A stretch of DNA of 64,000 nucleotides, taken from assembly GCF_001894865.1 (NCBI RefSeq), contig NZ_BCXA01000028.1, positions 1 through 64,000 on the forward strand. The letters are read 5' to 3'. This stretch comes from Rhodococcus maanshanensis NBRC 100610. GTDB taxonomy: Bacteria > Actinomycetota > Actinomycetes > Mycobacteriales > Mycobacteriaceae. Under the pieces are notes generated by a model. It saw only the letters and a list, made by a program, of their open reading frames with translations. It did not search any database and was not told the DNA's origin. The position numbers were made by a program, and so were the translations under genes. Position 1 is the stretch's first letter. Each line of letters opens with the position of its first letter. This document shows, one piece after another, positions 1 through 12,760 of this stretch.

Positions 1-466
1 AGCCCGATGTCGGTGGCGACCCCGTCGACCTGGACCGTGCGCCTGGTCGCGGTGAACAGGTGCGCGTCCTCGCCCGAGATCCCGACCGCGTACGGGCCGT
101 GGCTGTTGATCAGGCCGACGAGCTCGCGCCCCACCTGACCGAACAGCACCATCCGGACCACGTCCATCACCTCGGGGGTGGTGACCCGGAAGCCCCCGCG
201 GAACTCACCCTCCATGCCGAGACGCGCCAGCATCGCGTTGATCTGCGGACCGCCACCGTGCACCACGACGGGATGGATCCCGACGGTGCGCAGGAAGGCC
301 ATGTCCGCGGCGAAGGCCCGCTTGAGGTCGTCGTCGACCATCGCGTTGCCGCCGTACTTGACCACCACGATCTTGCCGTGGAACCGCTCCAGCCAGGGCA
401 GCGCCTCCGCGAGGACGTGTGCCTTCTCCGCCGCGGTGATGTGCTCGATGCTGTCGATGTGCCCGG

Positions 467-470
<4 letters not shown>
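1..470 (-). CDS. argB: Acetylglutamate kinase, N-terminal part (runs off the window)
   Basis: Phosphorylates N-acetylglutamate with ATP in the second step of arginine biosynthesis; cytoplasmic amino-acid kinase family. About 156 N-terminal residues are visible. They include the KYGGNAM nucleotide-binding motif near residue 38 and the HGGGPQIN motif near residue 70, both typical of ArgB. The C-terminal half lies beyond base 1. The ATG at 470 overlaps the argJ stop codon by four bases (ATGA), so translation is probably coupled to argJ. It is the last visible gene of an argC-argJ-argB operon and is probably controlled by the ARG-box candidate upstream of argC. Family assignment is firm; the truncation is only the window edge. 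Confidence 0.96.
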
Positions 471-2800
<2,330 letters not shown>

Positions 2801-2830
2801 AGCCCATTCATAGCCAGGGCGCGGGCGGCC

Positions 2831-3319
2831 TCAGGCGACGAACGCGACCCAGTAGAAGGCCCAGCAGGACACCGCGGTCATGGTCATGCCGATCGCGGCG
2901 ATCCGCGCCCATCGCCGATGCCACGCGCTGTGCGCCCCCGGGTGCGGCGAGCCGCCGAAGTTCCGCACCGCCCGAACGATCACCACCGGCCACAGCAGGA
3001 CCGAGAACACCGCGAACACCAGGTGGATCGCCAGCACCGACCACACCAGGGTCGACGCCGAGCCGCCGACCACGCCAGCCGACCGTTCTTCCCATCCGTT
3101 GAAGCGCACGTCCAGCTCGAAGAGGACGACGGCCACCAGCAGCGCGATACCGAGCGCGAGCTGCACCGATCTGTGCAGCCGGAAGCGCCTGCCGACCCTG
3201 ACCTGGTAGACGCTCCAACCGAGGACCGCCACCACCAGCGCCATCAACAGCACCATCATGTCCATGGCCGCGGAGGCCCTCGTGCCGAGGAAGCCGTCGA
3301 TCCCACTGAAGTCGTTCAT
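2831..3319 (-). CDS. DUF420-family membrane protein
   Basis: A 162-aa integral membrane protein with four hydrophobic helices and the LHRSVQLALG and HLVFAVFS stretches characteristic of DUF420 (YozB-like) proteins. In Bacillus, members lie near cytochrome-oxidase assembly genes; the function is not established. I chose ATG at 3319; an in-frame GTG at 3331 would add four residues. A 15-bp palindrome and a TAAGTT -10-like hexamer precede it. It is downstream of, and co-oriented with, the acyl-CoA ligase, but a gap of over 80 bases and its own promoter-like sequence suggest separate transcription. Confidence 0.8.
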   Translation of the reverse strand: MNDFSGIDGFLGTRASAAMDMMVLLMALVVAVLGWSVYQVRVGRRFRLHRSVQLALGIALLVAVVLFELDVRFNGWEERSAGVVGGSASTLVWSVLAIHLVFAVFSVLLWPVVIVRAVRNFGGSPHPGAHSAWHRRWARIAAIGMTMTAVSCWAFYWVAFVA

Positions 3320-3349
3320 CGCCGAAACCACACCCTTGTCCCAAACTTA

Positions 3350-3364
3350 CCGACACCGTGTCGG
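3350..3364. promoter_or_regulatory. 15-bp palindrome upstream of DUF420 gene
   Basis: CCGACACCGTGTCGG is symmetric around its central base and sits directly upstream of a TAAGTT hexamer reading toward the DUF420 gene. It could be an operator, or a weak terminator stem for the acyl-CoA ligase transcript, since no T-run follows. The role is unresolved. Confidence 0.35.
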
Positions 3365-3414
3365 GAAGATGCGGTTCGGACGGTATCAGGCCGGACAGGC
3401 GGGCCTCGCGCCGG

Positions 3415-4947
3415 TCAGGACAGCACGGCCTCCCGGATCACGTGCTTGGTGAGCTTGCCGGAGGGATTGCGCGGCAGTTCGTCGACAACGACCAGCTCCC
3501 GCGGTATCTTGTAGCGGGCCAGCTTGTCCGCCAGGTACTCCCGCAGCTCGTCCAGCTCGAGCGTCGCGCCACCGACGGTCGCCACCACCGCGACCACCGT
3601 CTCGCCCCACTGCGGGTGCGGCCGCCCGATCACCGCGACGTCGACGATGTCCGCGCGCGGGCGGATAGCCTCCTCCACCTCCTGCGAGTAGACGTTCTCG
3701 CCGCCGGTGATGATGACGTCCTTGGTGCGATCGACGATGTAGAGGTAGCCGTCCTCATCGACCCGTGCCACGTCGCCGGAGCGGTACCAGCGGCCCTCGA
3801 ACACCTCGGCGGTGGCCTCGTCGTTGTCGAGGTAGCCGACCATGCGGGTGTCGCTCGCGAGCCAGATCTCGCCCGTCTCCCCCGGCCCGGCGTCGAGGCC
3901 GTCCGGCCGGACGACGCGCAGATCGACGCCCGGCATGCCGCCGCGCCCGATCGACCCGGCCTTGGCGATCTGCTCGTGCGGGTAGAGGGCGGTGCCGGTC
4001 GGGCCCATCTCACTCATCCCGTACACCTGATAGAAGTCCTCGGACCGGTACGCGTCCTGCAGCTGCCGCGCCACCTCGGCACCGATCGGCGCACCGCCGT
4101 ATGTCCATCGCCGCATGGTCGAGAAGTCGTAGGTGGACATGTCGATGCCAGCGGCGCGGACCACCTGCAACGGCGCCAGGTAGGCGATCGGAGCGCCGAA
4201 GAACGCGGTGATCTTCTCGGCGCCGATGATCTCGAGGAAGGGCAGCGGCGCATACTCGCGCATCAGCACGACCGTGCCGCCGAGGAACATCGTCGGGACG
4301 AACCAGACATTGAGTGGGGCCGCATGCCAGATCGGCATCGCGATCAGCACCCTTTCGTCGCGGTCGAGGCCGAGGGTGGTCGCGATGTACGGCGCGACGG
4401 TCGTGATCGAGCGGTGCGTGTGCAGGCAGCCCTTGGGGGCACTGGTGGTTCCCGACGTGTAGAGCACCTGGGCGATCTCGGTCTCCTCGACCTCGACGCC
4501 TGCCCACTCGTCAGCGACGTCCACGAGCGCGTCGAAGTCCCGGTCGGCGTTTCCCTCGGCGTCGTCACCGAGCTCGGTGAGTAGCCAGTCCACCTGCGGC
4601 GCACCGGCTTCCGCGTTCGCTCGGAGCCCGGCCGAGACCACACCCACCTTCGCGCCGCAATGCGTGAGCGTGTACTCGACCTCAGGGGGCGCCAGCTTGT
4701 GGTTGACCGGCACCAGCACCGCGCCCGCCCGCCACGCCCCGAAGGCCGCGATCACGAAGCCAGGGGTGTTGTAGGTCATCACCGCGACCCGGTCGCCGCG
4801 CCGGACACCCCGGCCGCGCAGCACCTCGGCCGCCCGCTTCGACGCGGCGACGAGTTCGCGGTAGCTGAGGCGCTCGGCCCCGTAGACCACCGCCTCCTTG
4901 TCCGGGAACTTCCGGCAGGTGCTCTCCAGCATCGTCGTCAGGTCCAT
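3415..4947 (-). CDS. Acyl-CoA synthetase / AMP-dependent ligase (FadD-like)
   Basis: Activates a carboxylic acid to its acyl-CoA through an acyl-adenylate. The 510-aa product has the ANL-family P-loop-like motif YTSGTTSAPKG, the WRSGD-type motif RWYRSGDVARVDEDGYLYIVDRTKD, and the C-terminal lysine region PRNPSGKLTKHV. The start is ATG at 4947 behind a strong GAGGAGG ribosome site; the reading frame stays open farther upstream but crosses the promoter region. It is divergent from a TetR regulator and an acyl-CoA dehydrogenase, suggesting a fatty-acid or branched acyl catabolic locus. Substrate chain length cannot be read from sequence. Confidence 0.9.
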   Translation of the reverse strand: MDLTTMLESTCRKFPDKEAVVYGAERLSYRELVAASKRAAEVLRGRGVRRGDRVAVMTYNTPGFVIAAFGAWRAGAVLVPVNHKLAPPEVEYTLTHCGAKVGVVSAGLRANAEAGAPQVDWLLTELGDDAEGNADRDFDALVDVADEWAGVEVEETEIAQVLYTSGTTSAPKGCLHTHRSITTVAPYIATTLGLDRDERVLIAMPIWHAAPLNVWFVPTMFLGGTVVLMREYAPLPFLEIIGAEKITAFFGAPIAYLAPLQVVRAAGIDMSTYDFSTMRRWTYGGAPIGAEVARQLQDAYRSEDFYQVYGMSEMGPTGTALYPHEQIAKAGSIGRGGMPGVDLRVVRPDGLDAGPGETGEIWLASDTRMVGYLDNDEATAEVFEGRWYRSGDVARVDEDGYLYIVDRTKDVIITGGENVYSQEVEEAIRPRADIVDVAVIGRPHPQWGETVVAVVATVGGATLELDELREYLADKLARYKIPRELVVVDELPRNPSGKLTKHVIREAVLS

Positions 4948-5034
4948 GGGTCCTCCTCGGGTGGCGCCCGGCATGTCGTTGCGGCCGGATTGCCGTCTAC
5001 GGCGATTCGTTCTACAGTCGGGATGGACAAGGAT

Positions 5035-5048
5035 TGAATCACGATTCA
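5035..5048. promoter_or_regulatory. Candidate TetR operator
   Basis: TGAATC-AC-GATTCA is a perfect 14-bp inverted repeat placed between the divergent acyl-CoA ligase and TetR genes, 25 bases before the TetR start. Size, symmetry and position suit autoregulation by the adjacent TetR protein and control of the ligase. A single site is visible. Confidence 0.55.
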
Positions 5049-5073
5049 TAGTTTTGCGAAAGGCGCCGACCAC

Positions 5074-5694
5074 ATGGCCTACCGAGCGACGGAGAAGACC
5101 CGCGCCGCCCAGGCGGAGCGCAGGGAGGTGCTGCTCGCCGAGGCCGGGAACCTGGTCGCGGCCGGCGGATTCTCCGCCGCCTCGGTCAAGGCCATCGCGG
5201 AGAACTGCGGCGTGAGCGTCGGATCGGTGTACTCGTACTTCGACGGCAGGGCCGACCTGCTGGCCGCCGTGTTCCGGCGCGGCGCCGACCAGGAACTGAA
5301 CGAAGTGCGGATGGCCGTTGCCGAACACTCGGGCGCGGCGGACCGACTGCGCGCGCTGGTCGAGACCTTCGCCCGGCGCGCCATCCGGGGGCGTCAGATG
5401 GCCTGGTCACTGCTGTTCGAACCGGTCGATCCCCGGGTCGACGAGGAACGGCTCGTCTACCGCGGCTCCTATGTCGAGCTGACCACCGCGATCCTGCGCG
5501 ACGGCATCGAGGAGGGCGAGCTGCCCGAGCAGCACGTCGGGATCGCCGCGGCCGCGCTGATCGGCGCCATCAGCGAGTCCCTCACCGGCAGGCTCTCCCC
5601 CGTTCCCGTGGAGCTACCCGAGACCTTCTCCGACGATGACATCGTCGACGCCATCCTCCAACTGTGCCTGCGCGCGGTCGGTTTCGCCGCCTGA
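5074..5694 (+). CDS. TetR-family transcriptional regulator
   Basis: A 206-aa regulator with an N-terminal helix-turn-helix of TetR type (motif SVKAIAENCGVSVGSVYSYF, residues about 38-57) and an all-helical ligand domain. The YSYF recognition-helix ending is characteristic. It is 31 bases upstream of the AidB-like acyl-CoA dehydrogenase and divergent from the acyl-CoA ligase. The likely inducer is an acyl-CoA, and the likely operator is the TGAATC/GATTCA palindrome just upstream. Ligand identity is inference from context. Confidence 0.9.
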   Translation: MAYRATEKTRAAQAERREVLLAEAGNLVAAGGFSAASVKAIAENCGVSVGSVYSYFDGRADLLAAVFRRGADQELNEVRMAVAEHSGAADRLRALVETFARRAIRGRQMAWSLLFEPVDPRVDEERLVYRGSYVELTTAILRDGIEEGELPEQHVGIAAAALIGAISESLTGRLSPVPVELPETFSDDDIVDAILQLCLRAVGFAA

Positions 5695-5725
5695 CCGCAG
5701 CCGATACCCAAGAAGGAACCAACAC

Positions 5726-7378
5726 ATGACGAACGCAGTCGCCTCGCCGCACCGCACCCACGAGGTCTTCAACCAGGCACCCCCTCGGGTGGACGTCAAC
5801 GAGTACACCTCGAACGTCCCGCTCGTGGAGGGCGTGCGCCGCTACGACGCCGAGTGGGCGCAGCGCGATCTCACCGAGGTCGGCGCACTGGTCGGCACGG
5901 CGGGGTTCCAGCACGACGCCGAGCTGGCCAACACCGTGCTCCCGACCCTGCACACACACGACAGGTACGGCCACCGGATCGACGAGGTCGAGTACCACCC
6001 GGCCTATCACCGGATCATCGGCGCGGCGGTCGAGCACGGCGCGCACACCTCCGCCTGGGCCGACCCGAAGCCCGGCGCCAATGTCGCCCGCGCCGCAACC
6101 TTCATGATGTTCGCGCAGGTCGAGCCCGGTCACTCCTGCCCGGTCTCCATGACCCATTCGGTCGTGCCCGCCCTTGACTTCTCCCCCGAGCTGGCCGGGC
6201 TGTGGCTGCCGCGCCTCTACGCACGCGGGTACGACGGCGGACTCGCCGCGCCAGGCAGCAAGCCGGGCGTGCTGTTCGGCATGGCGATGACGGAGAAGCA
6301 GGGCGGATCCGACGTCCGCGCCAACACCACCCGCGCGGTCCCGAACTCCGACGGCAGCTGGTCGCTGACCGGGCACAAGTGGTTCTGCTCGGCGCCGATG
6401 TCGGACGGGTTCCTGATCCTGGCCTACACGGACGAGGGCATGTCCTGCTTCCTGGTCCCCCGGGTGCTCGAGGACGGCACCCGCAACGTCTTCCGCATCC
6501 AGCGCCTCAAGGACAAGCTCGGCAACAAGTCGAACGCGTCGTCGGAGATCGAGCTCGACGGCACCATCGGGCATCTGGTCGGCGAACCCGGCCGCGGCGT
6601 CCGCACCATCATCGAGATGGTCTCGCGCACCCGCCTGGACTGCGTGTACGGCTCGGCAGCGGGCATGCGCCAATCGGTCGCGGAGGCCCTGTGGCACGTG
6701 CGCCACCGGGCCGCGTTCGGCGCGACGCTGATCGACCAGCCCGCGATGACCGCGGTCGCCGCGGACCTCGCGCTCGAATCGGAGGCCGCCACCGCGACCG
6801 CGCTGCGCCTGGCCCGCGCCCACGACGAGGACGGCGACGACACCGAGAAGGCCTTCCGCCGACTCGCCACAGCAGTCAGCAAGTACTGGATCTGCAAGCG
6901 CGGACCGCACCACGCCTACGAGGCGCTCGAGTGCCTCGGCGGCAACGGCTACACCGAGGCGTTCCCGCTGGCTCGCCGGTACCGCGAGCAGCCGGTGATG
7001 GCGGTGTGGGAGGGCTCCGGCAACGTGATCGCCCTCGACGTGCTGCGCGCCATGACGCGCGAGCCCGAATCCGTCGCGGCCTTCGACGCGGAGCTCGCGC
7101 TCGCCTCCGGGTCGTCGAGGCTGTTCGACGAACATCTCACCCGCATTCGCGGCGCACTCGCCGAGCTGGCGACCCTCGACACGGCGCAGGCTCAGCTGCG
7201 CGCACGTCCCGTGGCCGCTGCGATGGCGCTCGGCCTGCAGGGCTCGCTGCTCCTGCGCACCGCACCGTCCGCGGTCGCCGAGGCGTTCCTGGCGGCGCGG
7301 CTCGGACCCGAGCGCGACCTCGAATACGGCACGCTCCCCGTTGGCACCGACTTCACGGCGATCCTGGACCGCCAGTAG
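5726..7378 (+). CDS. AidB-like acyl-CoA dehydrogenase
   Basis: FAD-dependent acyl-CoA dehydrogenase of the AidB branch, 550 aa. Family marks are the long N-terminal AidB domain (GFQHDAELAN and HTHDRYGHRIDEVEYHP), the flavin loop GMAMTEKQGGSDVR, the HKWFCSAPMSDGF segment, and ECLGGNGYTE near the C-terminal helical bundle. ATG at 5726 follows an AAGGAA ribosome site; earlier in-frame codons lie inside tetR. It is probably cotranscribed with the TetR gene. E. coli AidB binds DNA and is linked to alkylation response, whereas most actinobacterial members are uncharacterised. An acyl-CoA substrate is suggested by the neighbouring ligase. Confidence 0.9.
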   Translation: MTNAVASPHRTHEVFNQAPPRVDVNEYTSNVPLVEGVRRYDAEWAQRDLTEVGALVGTAGFQHDAELANTVLPTLHTHDRYGHRIDEVEYHPAYHRIIGAAVEHGAHTSAWADPKPGANVARAATFMMFAQVEPGHSCPVSMTHSVVPALDFSPELAGLWLPRLYARGYDGGLAAPGSKPGVLFGMAMTEKQGGSDVRANTTRAVPNSDGSWSLTGHKWFCSAPMSDGFLILAYTDEGMSCFLVPRVLEDGTRNVFRIQRLKDKLGNKSNASSEIELDGTIGHLVGEPGRGVRTIIEMVSRTRLDCVYGSAAGMRQSVAEALWHVRHRAAFGATLIDQPAMTAVAADLALESEAATATALRLARAHDEDGDDTEKAFRRLATAVSKYWICKRGPHHAYEALECLGGNGYTEAFPLARRYREQPVMAVWEGSGNVIALDVLRAMTREPESVAAFDAELALASGSSRLFDEHLTRIRGALAELATLDTAQAQLRARPVAAAMALGLQGSLLLRTAPSAVAEAFLAARLGPERDLEYGTLPVGTDFTAILDRQ

Positions 7379-7385
7379 TTCGAGG

Positions 7386-7429
7386 ACGGCAGGCGCGGTG
7401 GCGGACCCAGGTCCGACCGCGCCTGCCGT
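7386..7429. terminator. Bidirectional terminator hairpin
   Basis: A perfect 14-bp outer stem (7386-7399 with 7416-7429) plus an inner 5-bp stem lies between the convergent acyl-CoA dehydrogenase and the small membrane-protein gene. There is no long T-run, as is usual for GC-rich actinobacterial terminators. Confidence 0.8.
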
Positions 7430-7435
7430 TCGCGC

Positions 7436-7621
7436 TCACTCCAGGCGCAATGCGGGCGACCGGCGACCGCCGGGCTCGTCGGGGAACCCGCGCGGCTTGC
7501 GCTGCCCGAAGTTCTCCCAGATCGACACGATGAAGAGCATCGTGACGCCGATGAGGACGACCGCGATGGCGGCGCAGACGACCACGAAGCCGAACACGAC
7601 CCCGATTTCCGACCAGACCAT
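7436..7621 (-). CDS. Small membrane protein, 61 aa
   Basis: The 61-aa product has one long hydrophobic segment, about residues 8-35, and a short basic, glycine/proline-rich tail. ATG at 7621 is preceded by a good GGAGG ribosome site. No family recognised. It lies downstream of the Ala/Pro-rich protein gene on the same strand and ends at a shared terminator. Confidence 0.65.
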   Translation of the reverse strand: MVWSEIGVVFGFVVVCAAIAVVLIGVTMLFIVSIWENFGQRKPRGFPDEPGGRRSPALRLE

Positions 7622-7687
7622 GGCATTACCTCCACGTCTTGGTTGTGAAGTTGCAGAGCGGGATGGCTACACCGTACGCCGGGGGTC

Positions 7688-8161
7688 CTACGAGTCCATG
7701 GACTTTCGGATCTCGTCGAGTTTGCTCTTCGCCGCCTTCTGCCGCTCGTCCCACTGCTCCGCGACGGTGCGACCGGCCGGGGACTCGGCATCGAGCTCGG
7801 TGGCACCCGCCGCGGTCCCGGCGCGGGTCTCGATCTTCTCCCGAACCGAGTCGAAGGTCGGCACACCGGAGTCGGTGTAGTCGGGCGCGGGCATCGCGGT
7901 CGGCAGCCCGGGTCCCGCCGTCGGCACCGGGGCGCCGGTCACCACCGTCGGGCCGGGAGAAATCGGTATGTCGGCCGGGCCGGGCACCTCGGCCGGGATC
8001 GGCACGTCCGGCGCTGCGGGGACCTCGCCGCCGATCGCGTTCGCGGCGGCCGCGATCGACGCCAGCGCCGGACGGCCCGCGGTCGCGGCGGCGATCACCC
8101 GCGCCAGTTCCTGGTCGGTGAGCCCGCTCAGCCCATCGGCAACGCTCTGGGAATCGGTCAT
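7688..8161 (-). CDS. Hypothetical Ala/Pro-rich protein
   Basis: A 157-aa protein. The first 45 residues are mostly helical (DQELARVIAAATAG). A long proline/alanine/glycine-rich, probably disordered segment runs from about residue 50 to 100. A charged helical C-terminus follows (EQWDERQKAAKSKLDEIRK). No signal peptide or membrane segment. I do not recognise the family. Codon bias is typical of the region. It may share a transcript with the small membrane protein below. Confidence 0.6.
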   Translation of the reverse strand: MTDSQSVADGLSGLTDQELARVIAAATAGRPALASIAAAANAIGGEVPAAPDVPIPAEVPGPADIPISPGPTVVTGAPVPTAGPGLPTAMPAPDYTDSGVPTFDSVREKIETRAGTAAGATELDAESPAGRTVAEQWDERQKAAKSKLDEIRKSMDS

Positions 8162-8204
8162 GACACCTCATTCCGTCGACTTGCCGCAAGGCTACGGCAG
8201 CCCG

Positions 8205-8266
8205 CGTCGAGAGTGCACCTGCCGGCGGCCGACTCGGCCGATGCCCCGGCAGGTGCACTCTCGACG
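8205..8266. terminator. Perfect 21-bp inverted repeat downstream of pheT
   Basis: Arms 8205-8225 and 8246-8266 are exact reverse complements (each contains GTGCAC and CTCTCGA/TCGAGAG). The 20-nt loop itself carries CGGCCG twice. It begins eight bases past the pheT stop on the minus strand and is the probable operon terminator, although the perfection and length exceed what is usual. Confidence 0.7.
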
Positions 8267-8274
8267 GATGGGGG

Positions 8275-10761
8275 TCAGGCCCGAAGCTGCGCACCCACCG
8301 CGGCGGAGGCCGCGGCGACGGCCGCGTCCCGACCGGCGGAGGCCTCGTCCTCGGTGAGCGTCCGATCCGCGGCGCGGAACCGCAGCGCGAAGGCAAGGGA
8401 CTTGCGCCCCTCGCCCACCTGGGCACCCTCGAACACGTCGAACAGCCGGATCTCCTCGAGCAGCTCGCCCGCGCCGGAGCGCAGCGCCGCCTCCACGGTG
8501 GCGGCGGGCACGGTGGCGTCGACCACCACCGCGACGTCCTGGAGAACGGCGGGGAACGGCGAGACCCGAGGCGCAGGAAGCGATTCGGTGATCGGCAGCG
8601 CCGTCAGGTCGATCTCCACCGCGCAGGTACGCGGCGGCAGCCCGCTGCGCTCGAGCACAGCCGGGTGCAGCTCACCTGCGTGCCCGACGACGACTCCGTC
8701 GACCAGCAGTTCGGCGCCGCGGCCCGGGTGCCAGGGCAGGTACTGGGCGGCCCGCCGCTCGAGGGACACGCCGGCCGCCTCGGCGATCGTCTCCGCGGCC
8801 GCGAAGGCATCGGAGGCCTCGACGGCGCGGCCCGCGCCCCACGGCCCGCTCGGCTCCCTCAGCCCGGTCAGCACCGCGGCGACGTGGGTCGGCTGCGCGG
8901 GCAGCGACTTCAGCAGGTCCGCGACCTGCTCGTCCGTCGGGCGCCGGTCCACCGGCAGTGCCTGCACCGGCTTGGTATCGGGCCCGGGGAGGACGACCTG
9001 CGCGATGCCGAACAACGCGAGGTCGCGCTGGCCACGAGAGGTGTTGCGGGACAAGATCTCCAAGAGGCCCGGCAGCAGCGTGGTGGCGAGCTCGGGGCGA
9101 TCGGACTCGAGCGGGTTGAGCACCTTCGAGGTGGTGCGGCGCGGATCGTCGGCGTCGAGGCCCCAGGCGTCGAAGACCCCGGTGGGCAGGAACACCGTCG
9201 GCAGCACCTCGACGTACCCGTCGAACGCGAGCGCCCGACCGACGGCGCGGCGGCGACGCTGCTGCGGGGTCAGGCCGCGGCCTGCGGGCGCGGCTGGGAG
9301 CACCGACGGGATCTGCTCGAGCCCCTCGAGGCGCAGCACCTCCTCCACCAGGTCCGCCGGCTGCTCCAGGTCCGGCCGCCAGGTGGGCGGGGTCACCACG
9401 AGCTGACCGTGGCCGGACTCGCTGACCCCCACGTCCACGCCGCAGCCGACCTGGGTCAGCCGCCTGGCCGCGGTGCCGTTCGGGTACGCCACACCGGCCA
9501 CCCGATCGGGCAGATCGATGTCCATGCGGATCGGAGCGGGCTCGTCGACCCCGCCGACATCGGTGAGGACCGGCTCGATGCGGCCGCCCGCGATCTCCAC
9601 AAGGAGCGCGGCCGCGCGGTCGAGCGCGGCGACGGGCAGGGCCTGGTCCACCACGCGCTCGTACCGCTTGCTCGCCTCGCTGATCAGCTTGTGCCTGCGG
9701 GAGGTCCGGAACACCGCGAGCGGGTTCCAGATCGCGGCCTCGAGCAGCACCTCGGTGGTCCCGGCGCCGACCTCGGTGCTGGCACCACCCATGACACCGG
9801 CGAGGGAGACCGCGCCCGTGTCGTCGGCGATCACCACGTCCTCGGCGTCAAGCGTCCGCTCCACCCCGTCGAGCGTGGTCAGCTTCTCGTCCGCGGCGGC
9901 CCGGCGCACCACCAGGCCACCGGTCAGCTTGTTCGCGTCGAAGGCGTGCAGCGGCTGTCCCAGCTCGAGCAGCACGTAGTTGGTGACGTCGACCGCAGGG
10001 GAGATCGGACGCACACCGGAGAGCAGCAGCCTGCGCTGCAGCCACCACGGCGAGACCGCGGCGGGGTCGATCCCGGTGACGCGACGCAGCGCGAAGCGCG
10101 GTGACCCGGACTCCGGCTGCACCGTCAGCGGCCAGGCCTCCCCGTCCGTCCCGTGGGTGGGCAGTACCGCGGGGTCGGCGAACTCGAGGTCGAAACCGCA
10201 GGCCAGCTCCCTGGTCAGCCCGCGCACCGAGAAGCAGTACCCGCGGTCGGGGGTGATGTTCAGCTCGATGATCGTGTCGCCGAGGCCGAGCAGCTCGTTG
10301 GCGTCTGCACCGGGCTCGGCCGTGCCGGGCTCGAGCACCAGGATGCCCGAATGATCCTTGCCGATCCCGAGTTCGGCGACGGAGCAGATCATCCCGTCGG
10401 ACACCTGGCCGTAGGTCTTGCGCGCGGCGATCTTGAAGTCGCCGGGCAGCACCGCGCCGGGCAGGGCCGCGACGATCAGGTCGCCCTCAGCGAAGTTCCT
10501 TGCACCGCAGACAATTCCGCGGGGCTCGGACTCTCCGACGTCGACCTGACACATCCGGATCGGCTTCTTGAACTCGGTGAGCTCGGTGATCGACACGACC
10601 CGGCCGACCACCAGCGGCCCCGGCACCCGGTGCAGGACGTCGACCTCCTCGACCTCGAGGCCGACGCGCACGAAACCGGCGTCCAACTCCTCGGCCGTCA
10701 CCTCCCAGTCGGGGGTCGCCCGCTGCAGGATCTCGGTCAGCCACGATTGCGCTACTCGCAC
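8275..10761 (-). CDS. pheT: Phenylalanine-tRNA ligase beta subunit
   Basis: The beta chain of the (alpha-beta)2 synthetase that charges tRNA-Phe. The 828 aa show the expected domain order: an N-terminal tRNA-binding OB domain (residues about 40-150, with [12 protein letters not shown]), the B3/4 editing domain, B5, the catalytic-like fold, and a C-terminal anticodon-binding FDX-ACB domain ([18 protein letters not shown]). The start is GTG at 10761, 28 bases after the pheS stop. It is the last gene of the infC-pheT cluster, and a long hairpin follows it. Confidence 0.97.
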   Translation of the reverse strand: MRVAQSWLTEILQRATPDWEVTAEELDAGFVRVGLEVEEVDVLHRVPGPLVVGRVVSITELTEFKKPIRMCQVDVGESEPRGIVCGARNFAEGDLIVAALPGAVLPGDFKIAARKTYGQVSDGMICSVAELGIGKDHSGILVLEPGTAEPGADANELLGLGDTIIELNITPDRGYCFSVRGLTRELACGFDLEFADPAVLPTHGTDGEAWPLTVQPESGSPRFALRRVTGIDPAAVSPWWLQRRLLLSGVRPISPAVDVTNYVLLELGQPLHAFDANKLTGGLVVRRAAADEKLTTLDGVERTLDAEDVVIADDTGAVSLAGVMGGASTEVGAGTTEVLLEAAIWNPLAVFRTSRRHKLISEASKRYERVVDQALPVAALDRAAALLVEIAGGRIEPVLTDVGGVDEPAPIRMDIDLPDRVAGVAYPNGTAARRLTQVGCGVDVGVSESGHGQLVVTPPTWRPDLEQPADLVEEVLRLEGLEQIPSVLPAAPAGRGLTPQQRRRRAVGRALAFDGYVEVLPTVFLPTGVFDAWGLDADDPRRTTSKVLNPLESDRPELATTLLPGLLEILSRNTSRGQRDLALFGIAQVVLPGPDTKPVQALPVDRRPTDEQVADLLKSLPAQPTHVAAVLTGLREPSGPWGAGRAVEASDAFAAAETIAEAAGVSLERRAAQYLPWHPGRGAELLVDGVVVGHAGELHPAVLERSGLPPRTCAVEIDLTALPITESLPAPRVSPFPAVLQDVAVVVDATVPAATVEAALRSGAGELLEEIRLFDVFEGAQVGEGRKSLAFALRFRAADRTLTEDEASAGRDAAVAAASAAVGAQLRA

Positions 10762-10789
10762 GTCTACTCAGCTCTCTCGTTCTCGTCGA

Positions 10790-11866
<1,077 letters not shown>

Positions 11867-11924
11867 TCAAACTCCTCGTCGATGGTCGTCGCGCCCTGCG
11901 CACCCGGCGCACAGCAGAACAATC

Positions 11925-12737
11925 CTAGGTTGTCGGTCGGTCCTGTCGGTGCTGCACCCGCGCGCTCGCGTACAGGCAGATGGCGGCGGCGGTCGCCAGG
12001 TTCAGGCTCTCCGCGCGGCCGTGGATGGGAATCCGCACCCGGTGGTCGGCCCCTGCGGCGATCGCCGGGTCCAGCCCGTGCGCCTCGTTGCCGAACAGCC
12101 ACGCCGTCGGCCGGGCCAGCAACTCGTCCGCGTCGTCGAGGTCGACCTCGCCGTCGGCAGCGGTCGCCAGGATCTGCACCCCCGCGGCGGTGATCTGTTC
12201 GAGGACGAGGGCCACGTCCCGCTCCCGCGCGATCGGCAGGTGGAAGACGCTGCCCGCCGAGGAACGCACGCACTTGCCGTTGTGCGGGTCGACGCTGTCG
12301 CCTGCCAGGATCGCCGCGTCGGCCCCGACCGCGTCCGCGACCCGGATCACCGTTCCCGCGTTACCGGGCTCGGACACCGAGACGGGGACGGCCAGCAACC
12401 TGGGCGACCCGCCCAACGCCTGCCCGAGCGGGACGTCCAGGAGTCCACACACCGCGACCAACCCCGGCGGGGTCACCGTGTCGCTGAGTGACCTGGCGGC
12501 CCGCTCGGTGATCGGCGAGACCCGCACGCCCGCTGCGGTTGCCCCGGCGATGAGCTCGCCGTACCTGGCGCCGGCCTCGTCGGTGAAGAAGAGTTCCTCC
12601 ACGCGACCGGTGGCGAGCGCCGCGGTCACCGAGTTCGCGCCCTCGGCGAGGAAGCGCCCCGCCTTCTTGCGCTCGGCGCCGCGCAACAGCTTGACAGCAG
12701 AAACGACCCGTGGAGTCCGCTCGGTGAACGGGTCCAC
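11925..12737 (-). CDS. TrmH/SpoU-family RNA 2'-O-methyltransferase
   Basis: A 270-aa SPOUT methyltransferase. An N-terminal substrate-binding region (RFLAEGANSVTAAL) is followed by the knotted SAM-binding domain with PVSVSEPGNAGTVIRVADAVGADA, SVDPHNGKCVRSSAGSVFHLP and the final NLATAAAICLYA motif 3. The start is GTG at 12737, 23 bases after the rplT stop behind CAGGAG. This is the position of tsnR in mycobacteria, so the target is probably rRNA, but the exact nucleotide is unknown. Confidence 0.92.
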   Translation of the reverse strand: MDPFTERTPRVVSAVKLLRGAERKKAGRFLAEGANSVTAALATGRVEELFFTDEAGARYGELIAGATAAGVRVSPITERAARSLSDTVTPPGLVAVCGLLDVPLGQALGGSPRLLAVPVSVSEPGNAGTVIRVADAVGADAAILAGDSVDPHNGKCVRSSAGSVFHLPIARERDVALVLEQITAAGVQILATAADGEVDLDDADELLARPTAWLFGNEAHGLDPAIAAGADHRVRIPIHGRAESLNLATAAAICLYASARVQHRQDRPTT

Positions 12738-12760
12738 GGGTCGCTCCTGGTTCAGCTTGC

